Positions 1 to 11,088 of a stretch of 64,000 bases of DNA are shown here, piece after piece. Both the position numbers and the translations under genes were made by a program. Numbering within the stretch: position 1 is the stretch's first letter; the number at the start of each line of letters is the position of its first letter. Below the pieces are notes generated by a model that saw only the letters and a list, made by a program, of their open reading frames with translations, was not told the DNA's origin and searched no databases. This stretch comes from Archivesica marissinica (lineage: Eukaryota; Mollusca; Bivalvia; Venerida; Vesicomyidae), in NCBI GenBank assembly GCA_014843695.1, contig CM026397.1, positions 45,698,571 to 45,762,570 on the forward strand. Reading direction: 5' to 3'.

Positions 1-3000
1 CATATAGACGGGTCAGTTTCAGTGGACATCGTGAGGGGCCATATAGACGTGTCAGTGGACATCTGAGGGGTCATATAGACGGTCAGTGTTGCAGTGGAAT
101 CTGAGGGGCCATAAGACGTCAGTGTTAGTGGACATCTGAGGGCAATAAGGGTCAGTTTCCAGTGGACATCGTGAGGGGTCATATAGACGGGTCAGTGTTC
201 CAGTGGACATCGTGAGGGGCCATATAGACGGTCAGTGTTCCAGTGGACATCGTGAGGGGCCATATAGACGGGTCAGTGTTCCAGTGGACATCGTGAGGGG
301 CCATATAGACGGATCAGTGTTACAGTGGACATCATGAGGGGTCATATAGACGTGTCAGTGTTGCAGTGGACATCATGAGGGGTCATATAGACGGATCAGT
401 GTTGCAGTGGACATCGTGAGGGGCCATATAGACGGATCAGTGTTCCAGTGGACATCGTGAGGGGCATATAGACGGATAGTGTTCCAGTGGACATCGTGAG
501 AGGTCATATAGACGGGTCAGTGTTGCAGTGGACATCGTGAGGGGCCATATAGACGGGTCAGTGTTGCAGTGGACATCGTGAGGGGTCATATAGACGGGTC
601 AGTGTTCCAGTGGACATCGTGAGGGGCCATATAGACGGGAAGTGTTCTAGTGGACATCGTGAGGGGCCATATAGACGGGTCAGTCTTCCAGTGGACATCG
701 TGAGGGGTCATATAGACGGGTCAGTGTTCCAGTGGACATCGTGAGGGGTCATATAGACGGATCAGTGTTCCAGTGGACATCGTGAGGGGTCATATAGACG
801 GATCAGTCTTCCAGTGGACATCGTGAGGGGTCATATAGATGGGTCAGTCTTCCAGTGGACATCGTGAGGGGCCATATAGACGGGTCAGTGGACATCGTGA
901 GGGGTCATATAGACGGATCAGTGTTCCAGTGGACATCGTGAGGGGCCATATAGACGGATCAGTCTTCCAGTGGACATCGTGAGGGGTCATATAGATGGGT
1001 CAGTGTTCCAGTGGACATCGTGAGGGGTCATATAGATGGGTCAGTGTTCCAGTGGACATCGTGAGGTGCCATATAGACGGATCAGTCTTCCAGTGGACAT
1101 CGTGAGGGGTCATATAGACGGATCAGTGTTCCAGTGGACATCGTGAGGGGTCATATAGACGGGAAGTGTTCCAGTGGACATCGTGAGGGGTCATATAGAC
1201 GGGAAGTGGTCCAGTGGGCATCATGAGGGGTCATATAGACGGGTCAGTGTTGCAGTGGACATCGTGAGGGGCCATATAGACGTGTCAGTGTTGCAGTGGA
1301 CATCGTGAGGGGTCATATAGACGGGTCAGTGTTCCAGTGGACATCGTGAGGGGCCATATAGACAGGAAGTGTTCTAGTGGACATCGTGAGGGGCCATATA
1401 GACGGGTCAGTCTTCCAGTGGACATCGTGAGGGGCCATATAGACGTGTCAGTGGACATTGTGAGGGGTCATATAGACGGATCAGTGTTGCAGTGGAGATC
1501 GTGAGGGGCCATACAGACGTGTCAGTGTTCTAGTGGACATCATGATGGGTCACATAAATGGGTCAGTCTTCCAGTGGACATCGTGAGGGGTCATATAGAC
1601 GGGTCAGTGTTCCAGTGGACATCATGAGGGGCCATATAGACGGGTCAGTGGACATCGTAAGGGGCCATATAGACGGATAAGTGTTCCAGTGGACATCGTG
1701 AGGGGTCATATAGACGGGAAGTGTTCCAGTGGACATCGTGAGGGGTCATATAGACGGGAAGTGTTCCAGTGGACATCGTGAGGGGTCATATAGACGGGTC
1801 AGTGTTCCAGTGGACATCGTGAGGGGTCATATAGACGTGTCAGTGTTGCAGTGGACATCGTGAGGGGTCATATAGACGGGTCAGTGTTCCAGTGGACATC
1901 GTGAGGGGCCATATAGACGGAGTGTTCCAGTGGACATCGTGAGGGGCATATAGACGGGTCAGTCTTCCAGTGGACATCGTGAGGGGCCATATAGACGCAA
2001 CAACAAAACACAAACAGGGGCCATACAGACGGTCAGTGTTCTAGTGGACATCATGAGGGTCACATAAGGGTCAGTGTTCCAGTGGACATCGTGAGGGGTC
2101 ATATAGACGGGTCAGTGTTCCAGTGGACATCGTGAGGGGCCATATAGACGGTACAAAACAGTCAGTGTTCAGTGGACATCGTGAGGGGCCATATAGACGG
2201 GTCAGTGTTCCAGTGGACATCGTGAGGGGCATATAGACGGTCAGTGTTCCAGTGGACATCGTGAGGGGTCATATAGACGGGTCAGTGTTCCAGTGGACAT
2301 CGTGAGGGGCCATATAGACGGGTCAGTGTTCCAGTGGACATCGTGAGGGGTCATATAGACGGATCAGTGTTCCAGTGGACATCGTGAGGGGCCATATAGA
2401 CGGGTCAGTGTTCCAGTGGACATCGTGAGGGGTCATATAGACGGGTCAGTGTTCCAGTGGACATCGTGAGGGGTCATATAGACGGGTCAGTGTTCCAGTG
2501 GACATCGTGAGGGGCCATATAGACGGTCAGTTTCCAGTGGACATCTGAGCAATAACGCATGACATGAGGGGCCATATAGACGTGTCAGTGTTCCAGTGGA
2601 CATCGTGAGGGGCCATATAGACGGGTCAGTGTTCCAGTGGACATCGTGAGGGGCCATATAGACGGGTCAGTGTTCCAGTGGACATCGTGAGGGTCATATA
2701 GACGTCGTTTCAGTGGACATCGTGAGGGGCCATATAGACGGTCAGTGTTCCAGTGGACATCGTGAGGGGTCATATAGACGGGTCAGTGTTCCAGTGGACA
2801 TCGTGAGGGGTCATATAGACGGGTCAGTGTTCCAGTGGACATCGTGAGGGGTCATATAGACGGGTCAGTGTTCCAGTGGACATCGTGAGGGGTCATATAG
2901 ACGGGTCAGTGTTCCAGTGGACATCGTGAGGGGCCATATAGACGGGAAGTGTTCCAGTGGACATCGTGAGGGGCCATATAGACGGGTCAGTGTTCCAGTG

Positions 3001-5564
3001 GACATCGTGAGGGGTCATATAGACGGGTCAGTGTTCCAGTGGACATCGTGAGGGGTCATATAGACGGATCAGTGTTCCAGTGGACATCGTGAGGGGTCAT
3101 ATAGACGGATCAGTGTTCCAGTGGACATCGTGAGGGGTCATATAGACGGGTCAGTGTTCCAGTGGACATCGTGAGGGGTCATATAGACGGGTCAGTGTTC
3201 CAGTGGACATCGTGAGGGGCCATATAGACGGATCAGTGTTACAGTGGACATCATGAGGGGTCATATAGACGTGTCAGTGTTCCAGTGGACATCGTGAGGG
3301 GTCATATAGACGGATCAGTGTTCCAGTGGACATCGTGAGGGGCCATATAGACGGATCAGTGTTCCAGTGGACATCGTGAGGGGTCATATAGACGGATCAG
3401 TGTTCCAGTGGACATCGTGAGGGGTCATATAGACGGGTCAGTGTTGCAGTGGACATCGTGAGGGGCCATATAGACGGGTCAGTGTTGCAGTGGACATCGT
3501 GAGGGGTCATATAGACGGGTCAGTGTTCCAGTGGACATCGTGAGGGGCCATATAGACGGGAAGTGTTCTAGTGGACATCGTGAGGGGCCATATAGACGGG
3601 TCAGTGTTCCAGTGGACATCGTGAGGGGTCATATAGACGGGTCAGTGTTCCAGTGGACATCGTGAGGGGTCATATAGACGGATCAGTGTTCCAGTGGACA
3701 TCGTGAGGGGTCATATAGACGGATCAGTCTTCCAGTGGACATCGTGAGGGGTCATATAGATGGGTCAGTGTTCCAGTGGACATCGTGAGGGGCCATATAG
3801 ACGTGTCAGTGTTGCAGTGGACATCGTGAGGGGTCATATAGACGGGTCAGTGTTCCAGTGGACATCGTGAGGGGCCATATAGACGGGTCAGTCTTCCAGT
3901 GGACATCGTGAGGGGCCATATAGACGTGTCAGTGGACATCGTGAGGGGTCATATAGACGGATCAGTGTTGCAGTGGAGATCGTGAGGGGCCATACAGACG
4001 TGTCAGTGTTCTAGTGGACATCATGATGGGTCACATAAATGGGTCAGTCTTCCAGTGGACATCGTGAGGGGTCATATAGACGGGTCAGTGTTCCAGTGGA
4101 CATCATGAGGGGCCATATAGACGGGTCAGTGGACATCGTAAGGGGCCATATAGACGGATAAGTGTTCCAGTGGACATCGTGAGGGGCCATATAGACAGGT
4201 CAGTGTTCCAGTGGACATCGTGAGGGGCCATATAGACAGGTCAGTGTTCCAGTGGACATCGTGAGGGGCCATATAGACGGATCAGTGTTACAGTGGACAT
4301 CATGAGGGGTCATATAGACGTGTCAGTGTTGCAGTGGACATCATGAGGGGTCATATAGACGGATCAGTGTTGCAGTGGACATCGTGAGGGGCCATATAGA
4401 CGGATCAGTGTTCCAGTGGACATCGTGAGGGGTCATATAGACGGATCAGTGTTCCAGTGGACATCGTGAGGGGTCATATAGACGGGTCAGTGTTGCAGTG
4501 GACATCGTGAGGGGCCATATAGACGGGTCAGTGTTGCAGTGGACATCGTGAGGGGTCATATAGACGGGTCAGTGTTCCAGTGGACATCGTGAGGGGCCAT
4601 ATAGACGGGTCAGTGTTCCAGTGGACATCGTGAGGGGTCATATAGACGGGTCAGTGTTCCAGTGGACATCGTGAGGGGCCATATAGACGGATCAGTGTTC
4701 CAGTGGACATCGTGAGGGGTCATATAGACGGGAAGTGTTCTAGTGGACATCGTGAGGGGTCATATAGACGGATCAGTGTTCCAGTGGACATCGTGAGGGG
4801 CCATATAGACGGATCAGTGTTCCAGTGGACATCGTGAGGGGTCATATAGACGGATCAGTGTTCCAGTGGACATCGTGAGGGGTCATATAGACGGATCAGT
4901 GTTCCAGTGGACATCGTGAGGGGCCATATAGACGGGTCAGTGTTCCAGTGGACATCGTGAGGGGTCATATAGACGGGTCAGTGTTGCAGTGGACATCATG
5001 AGGGGCCATATAGACGGGAAGTGTTCTAGTGGACATCGTGATGGGTCATATAGACGGGTCAGTGTTGCAGTGGACATCGTGAGGGGCCATATAGACGGAT
5101 CAGTGTTCCAGTGGACATCGTGAGGGGTCATATAGACGGGTCAGTGTTCCAGTGGACATCGTGAGGGGTCATATAGACGGGAAGTGGACATCATGAGGGG
5201 TCATATAGACGGGAAGTGTTCTAGTGGACATCGTGAGGGCATATAACGGTCAGTGTTCCAGTGGACATCGTGAGGGGCCATATAGACGGGTCAGTGTTCC
5301 AGTGGACATCGTGAGGGTTCATATAGACGGGTCAGTGTTCCAGTGGACATCGTGAGGGGTCATATAGACGGGTCAGTGTTGCAGTGGACATCGTGAGGGG
5401 TCATATAGACGGGTCAGTGTTGCAGTGGACATCGTGAGGGGTCATATAGACGGGTCAGTGTTCCAGTGGACATCGTGAGGGGCCATATAGACGGAGGATC
5501 AGTGAACATCGTGAGGGGTCATATAGACGTGTCAGTGTTCCAGTAGACATCGTGAGGGGCCATA
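1..5564 (+). repeat. 41-bp satellite, at least ~135 units
   Basis: Unit of 41 bp built on GACGGGTCAGTGTTCCAGTG followed by GACATCGTGAGGGG. Units vary at GGTCAT/GGCCAT, GTTCC/GTTGC/CTTCC and the GGTCAG/GGAAG shortened form. The array begins before the window. The core resembles the SINE-1 head near 18440 (GACGGGTCAGTAGTCCAGTG). Open frames of about 60 codons are accidental. Confidence 0.95.
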
Positions 5565-5626
5565 GAACTGCGAATCCAGGGATCGCAGGATCGCTCCCGT
5601 CTTATCCTAATTATAATAACAGTGTT

Positions 5627-8359
5627 TCAGATGGGACTATAAACCAAGGTCTCACGTATCGGTGCTACACAAGGTACATGTAAAAGAACCAGATGGGACT
5701 ATAAACCAAGGTCTCACGTATCGGTGCTACACAAGGTACATGTAAAAGAACCAGATGGGACTATAAACCAAGGTCTCACGTATCGGTGCTACACAAGGTA
5801 CATGTAAAAGAACCAGATGGGACTATAAACCAAGGTCTCACGTATCGGTGCTACACAAGGTACATGTAAAAGAACCAGATGGGACTATAAACCAAGGTCT
5901 CACGTATCGGTGCTACACAAGGTACATGTAAAAGAACCAGATGGGACTATAAACCAAGGTCTCACGTATCGGTGCTACACAAGGTACATGTAAAAGAACC
6001 AGATGGGACTATAAACCAAGGTCTCACGTATCGGTGCTACACAAGGTACATGTAAAAGAACCAGATGGGACTATAAACCAAGGTCTCACGTATCGGTGCT
6101 ACACAAGGTACATGTAAAAGAACCAGATGGGACTATAAACCAAGGTCTCACGTATCGGTGCTACACAAGGTACATGTAAAAGAACCAGATGGGACTATAA
6201 ACCAAGGTCTCACGTATCGGTGCTACACAAGGTACATGTAAAAGAACCAGATGGGACTATAAACCAAGGTCTCACGTATCGGTGCTACACAAGGTACATG
6301 TAAAAGAACCAGATGGGACTATAAACCAAGGTCTCACGTATCGGTGCTACACAAGGTACATGTAAAAGAACCAGATGGGACTATAAACCAAGGTCTCACG
6401 TATCGGTGCTACACAAGGTACATGTAAAAGAACCAGATGGGACTATAAACCAAGGTCTCACGTATCGGTGCTACACAAGGTACATGTAAAAGAACCAGAT
6501 GGGACTATAAACCAAGGTCTCACGTATCGGTGCTACACAAGGTACATGTAAAAGAACCAGATGGGACTATAAACCAAGGTCTCACGTATCGGTGCTACAC
6601 AAGGTACATGTAAAAGAACCAGATGGGACTATAAACCAAGGTCTCACGTATCGGTGCTACACAAGGTACATGTAAAAGAACCAGATGGGACTATAAACCA
6701 AGGTCTCACGTATCGGTGCTACACAAGGTACATGTAAAAGAACCAGATGGGACTATAAACCAAGGTCTCACGTATCGGTGCTACACAAGGTACATGTAAA
6801 AGAACCAGATGGGACTATAAACCAAGGTCTCGCGTATCGGTGCTACACAAGGTACATGTAAAAGAACCAGATGGGACTATAAACCAAGGTCTCACGTATC
6901 GGTGCTACACAAGGTACATAAAAGAACCAGATGGGACTATACAAGGTCTCACGTATCGGTGCTACACAAGGTACACAAAAGAACCGATGCTACACAAGGT
7001 CTCACGTATCGGTGCTACACAAGGTACATGCAAAAGAACCAGATGGGACTATAAACCAAGGTCTCACGTATCGGTGCTACACAAGGTCTCACGTATCGGT
7101 GCTACACAAGGTCTCACGTATCGGTGCTACACAAGGTCTCACGTATCGGTGCTACACAAGGTACATGTAAAAGAACCAGATGGGACTATAAACCAAGGTC
7201 TCACGTATCGGTGCTACACAAGGTACATGTAAAAGAACCAGATGGGACTATAAACCAAGGTCTCACGTATCGGTGCTACACAAGGTACATGTAAAAGAAC
7301 CAGATGGGACTATAAACCAAGGTCTCACGTATCGGTGCTACACAAGGTACATGTAAAAGAACCAGATGGGACTATAAACCAAGGTCTCACGTATCGGTGC
7401 TACACAAGGTACATGTAAAAGAACCAGATGGGACTATAAACCAAGGTCTCACGTATCGGTGCTACACAAGGTACATGTAAAAGAACCAGATGGGACTATA
7501 AACCAAGGTCTCACGTATCGGTGCTACACAAGGTACATGTAAAAGAACCAGATGGGACTATAAACCAAGGTCTCACGTATCGGTGCTACACAAGGTCTCA
7601 TGTATCGGTGCTACACAAGGTCTCACGTAACAAGCTAATCGGTGCTACACAAGGTCTCACGTATCGGTGCTACACAAGGTACATGTAAAAGAACCAGATG
7701 GGACTATAAACCAAGGTCTCACGTATCGGTGCTACACAAGGTACATGTAAAAGAACCAGATGGGACTATAAACCAAGGTCTCACGTATCGGTGCTACACA
7801 AGGTACATGTAAAAGAACCAGATGGGACTATAAACCAAGGTCTCACGTATCGGTGCTACACAAGGTACATGTAAAAGAACCAGATGGGACTATAAACCAA
7901 GGTCTCACGTATCGGTGCTACACAAGGTACATGTAAAAGAACCAGATGGGACTATAAACCAAGGTCTCACGTATCGGTGCTACACAAGGTACATGTAAAA
8001 GAACCAGATGGGACTATAAACCAAGGTCTCACGTATCGGTGCTACACAAGGTACATGTAAAAGAACCAGATGGGACTATAAACCAAGGTCTCACGTATCG
8101 GTGCTACACAAGGTCTCACGTATCGGTGCTACACAAGGTCTCACGTATCGGTGCTACACAAGGTACATGTAAAAGAACCAGATGGGACTATAAACCAAGG
8201 TCTCACGTATCGGTGCTACACAAGGTCTCACGTATCGGTGCTACACAAGGTCTCACGTATCGGTGCTACACAAGGTCTCACGTATCGGTGCTACACAAGG
8301 TCTCGCGTATCGGTGCTACACAAGGTCTCACGTATCGGTGCTACACAAGGTACATGTAA
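5627..8359 (+). repeat. 62-bp satellite derived from SINE-1 body, with 25-bp deleted units
   Basis: Unit of 62 bp running from CAGATGGGACTATAAACC through GGTCTCACGTATCGGTGC to ACATGTAAAAGAAC. It is almost invariant in 5627-6830. At 7076-7165, 7585-7680 and 8105-8350 many units are 25 bp because 37 bp between two CAAGGT copies is missing. Small open frames here are by-products. Confidence 0.95.
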
Positions 8360-8490
8360 CCAGGGATGCTTCAGGAATGGGAGTGTCTTCTTTATCTCGC
8401 ACTATCTTAAACAGATCAAATGATTAACATACTTCCCGAGGCGTGGCCCCGATTGACAATGGGCAACGATAAATAAACCTATCCCCTCAG

Positions 8491-8624
8491 TCACATGTGA
8501 CGGAACCGTGTTACAGCATTTAACATGGTGGACTCCACTGCAATCCAGGAATGATGTACTAAAGCCACAAATTCCATACCAAGCAATATATAAACACTAA
8601 TATAACTAACGAATAATGGATATG
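8491..8624. other. Short unique stretch with a 76-codon minus-strand frame
   Basis: The minus-strand frame 8721-8491 starts inside the 53-bp array and ends in unique sequence (ESTMLNAVTRFRHM). I recognise no family, and half of it is repeat. It is unlikely to be a gene. Confidence 0.3.
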
Positions 8625-9060
8625 CTGCTATGTCTAACAAACATTGAAACAATATTATATCTAAACATACAATGGGTACTCTATGTCTAGTAAACATTGA
8701 AACAATATTATATCTAAACATACAATGGGTACTCTATGTCTAGCAAACATTGAAACAATATTATATCTAAACATACAATGGGTACTCTATGTCTAGCAAA
8801 CATTGAAACAATATTATATCTAAACATACAATGGATAGTCTATGTCTAACAAACATTGAAACAATATTATATCTAAACATACAATGGATAGTCTATGTCT
8901 AACAAACATTGAAACAATATTATATCTAAACATACAATGGATAGTCTATGTCTAGCAAACATTGAAACAATATTATATCTAAACATACAATGGGTACTCT
9001 ATGTCTAGCAAACAATGAAACAATATTATATCCAAAGCAAACAATGGATAGTCTGTGCGA
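8625..9060 (+). repeat. 53-bp tandem array, about 8 units
   Basis: AT-rich unit of 53 bp containing AACATTGAAACAATATTATA and CTAAACATACAATGG. Variants are GGGTACTC/GGATAGTC and TAGCA/TAACA. The last unit is degenerate. Confidence 0.92.
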
Positions 9061-9210
9061 ATAATAACATGCGGAAGTTGATCAGTAAAATATTACCCCA
9101 CCCACACCATTGTACATCTACATAGACCTGTCTCGTCACTTTTGTTTTTGGTGTATTTGACCTTGTCGGTTGGCATACATGTATCGAGGACAGGTATATG
9201 TAATGTCAAG

Positions 9211-9320
9211 CGATTGTTTTATACTGTAACAATTGAAGACATTAAATCAGGGGTGTTAGCTGTAGCACATGGAACATCCGAGTTAGGATAAATGGAATTA
9301 TTGCTTCTGGAGATGGAGAG
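9211..9320 (+). repeat. Direct repeat, left copy, flanking the GA tract
   Basis: The segment from GATTGTTTTATACTGTAAC to TATTGCTTCTGGAGATGGAG recurs at 10111-10230 on the other side of the purine tract with about 90% identity and an extra TGTTACTAAC. Confidence 0.9.
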
Positions 9321-9585
9321 GTAGAGAGAGGGGATAGAGAGAGGATGGAGAGAGAGAGGGAATAGAGAGAGGATAGAGAGAGGGGATAGAGAGAGAGGGG
9401 ATAGAGAGAGGATAGAGAGAGAGGGGATAGAGAGGATAGAGAGAGGGGGTATAGAGAGATATAGAGAGAGGATAGAGAGAGAGATGGGGTAGAGAGAGGA
9501 TAGAGAGAGAGGGATATAGAGAGAATAGAGAGAGAGAGGGGATAGAGAGGATAGAGATAGAGGATAGAGAGGATAGAGAGAGAGG

Positions 9586-9616
<31 letters not shown>

Positions 9617-10105
9617 TGGTAGAGAGAGAGAGAAGAGGTAGAGAGAGAGGAGAGAGAGAGGGGGATAGAGAGAGGATAGAGAGAGAGGGGGATAGAGAGA
9701 GAATAGAGAGAGAGAGGTGATAGAGGGATAGAGAGAGATGGTAGAGAGATGATAGAGAGAGAGACGGTAGAGAGAGGGGGTAGAGAGGAGGGGGTAGAGA
9801 GAGTATATAGAGAGATGGGGAGAGAGAGGGTAGAGAGAGGATAGAGAGAGAGGGGGTAGAGAGAGAGGGGGTAGAGAGGATAGAGAGAGGGGGTGGTAGA
9901 GAGAGGATAAAGAGAGAGGGGGTAGAGAGAGAGGAGAGGGGGGTAGAGAGAGGATAAAGAGAGAGGGGAGAGAGAGGGGGGGTAGAGAGAGGAGGTAGAG
10001 AGAGGGGGTAGAGAGAGGGGATAGAGAGAGGGGGTAGAGAGAGGATAAAGAGAGGGGGAGAGAGAGAGGGGGGTAGAGAGAGGGGGTAAAGAGAGGACAG
10101 AGTGT
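9305..10105 (+). repeat. GA-rich purine tract (GATAGAGAGAGG-type)
   Basis: About 800 bp of nearly pure purine on the plus strand with scattered T, based on GAGAGAGGGGATAGAGAGAG. Such tracts can form triplex DNA. The complementary strand shows a Ser/Leu/Pro/Tyr open frame of 293 codons, which is low complexity and not a protein. Confidence 0.95.
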
Positions 10106-10110
10106 ATGTA

Positions 10111-10230
10111 AAATTGTTTTATACTGTAACTGTTACTAACAATTGAAGACATTAAATCAGGGGTGTAGCTGTAGCACATGGAACACCCGAGTTAGGATAA
10201 AAGGAATTATTGCTTCTGGAGAGAAATGGA
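10111..10230 (+). repeat. Direct repeat, right copy, flanking the GA tract
   Basis: Partner of 9211-9320, sharing GAAGACATTAAATCAGGGGT and GCTGTAGCACATGGAACA. It is again followed by purine-rich sequence, so the duplicated unit includes the start of the GA tract. Confidence 0.9.
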
Positions 10231-10690
10231 GACAAGAGGGGAGAGGGGGGGGGGGAGAGATACAGAGCTAATAAGATATCCGATATGGACAGTATATGTC
10301 TTAAGGGCCAATCACTCCTGAAGAAAGGACCCATCTGGTCTTATCGATAATTGGTTACAAGAACAGATATGGCTATATAATATGTCGTATTTATATTTAA
10401 AGATTTCCGTAAATCATTCTTTCGATGTACATGTATTATTAAAATCACGTTATATTGGATTCAACAATGTCTGTAAATCTGTTTTAAGTGTATTTATTAC
10501 AACTGGCACTTTCATTGCTTTATGGTATACCAAGTGTTTCTGAAATGAAGCCCCTTTGCATTATTCTTGATTGGTGTGATGAAAAGGAATAACGGTTGGC
10601 GGAACATCGATTATCAAAATTTTACTATGACATACATCATGTACATAATTGTATAAACCCGTAACCTGCCGAGTAAATTAAAGTGAATGT

Positions 10691-10862
10691 GCAAACAACA
10701 TAGATCCACATCAGCCGCGGTGTAAGACTGTGTCTGATCAGGATCTATGTTGTTTGCTATTCAGACGTGTGTTTTAACTCCGCTATCCATATAGCAAACA
10801 ACATAGAGCCTGATCAGACGGAACATTCTGTGCTATCTAATCTAGCTATATACTGTTTGCAA
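10691..10862. repeat. Double-hairpin MITE core, diverged copy
   Basis: Four related about 25-bp motifs in alternating orientation (GCAAACAACATAGATCC ... GGATCTATGTTGTTTGC, then a second pair). The same structure is at 33070-33308 and 35555-35793. The TTAA ends are not clear here. The surrounding 10,340-10,690 and 10,863-11,014 show nothing I can name. Confidence 0.75.
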
Positions 10863-11014
10863 AAGCGACTTCAGTTGTGATTGGCAAGTTACGAGTTAAT
10901 ACTATTATACAAATTTTACCCGATGAAGAATTATAGAATTATTCCAAAACGTCAATTATCGAAAGTGTGGACGGAGCTATCGGTCAACCAGTCGGCGGTG
11001 TATACTGAACATAC

Positions 11015-11088
11015 CCTGGTAAAATATAGAAATCATTTCCATGGCTGTCTTGAAAGTCATAATGCGTCTTTATCCAAGGAGCAATTAC
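11015..11088 (-). CDS. DDO: DDO coding exon 7 (last one found in the window)
   Basis: 74 bp, residues 206-229 plus two bases of Gly230. It encodes V.APWIK...YDF and FYILPG, matching the segment that carries an active-site Tyr. The acceptor is CAACTTTTAG and the donor CCAGG|GTATGT. No following exon was recognised between 8,480 and 11,010, so the rest is presumably left of the window beyond the satellites. Confidence 0.88.

Larger units (their letters stand above)
1..8480 (+). mobile_element. Giant SINE-1 copy with two internal satellite expansions
   Basis: Read as one object this is a family-1 SINE. The A-box-like segment (GTTCCAGTGG) is amplified at 1-5564. The anticodon-to-B-box part is single copy at 5565-5626 (GCGAATCCAGGGATCGCAGG). 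The body is amplified at 5627-8359. The 3' part is single copy at 8360-8478 (a CACTATCTTAAA-like block, then GGGCAACGATAAATAAAC). The order and identity of parts match the full SINEs at 11755-12051 and 35928-36213. The 5' end is outside the window. Confidence 0.8.

Noticed and set aside
1..8359. CRISPR-like regularly spaced repeats
   Set aside because: Units are contiguous with no unique spacers, and the window is eukaryotic.
9298..10179. Ser/Leu/Pro/Tyr 293-codon frame
   Set aside because: Complement of the GA purine tract; no complexity beyond dinucleotide content.
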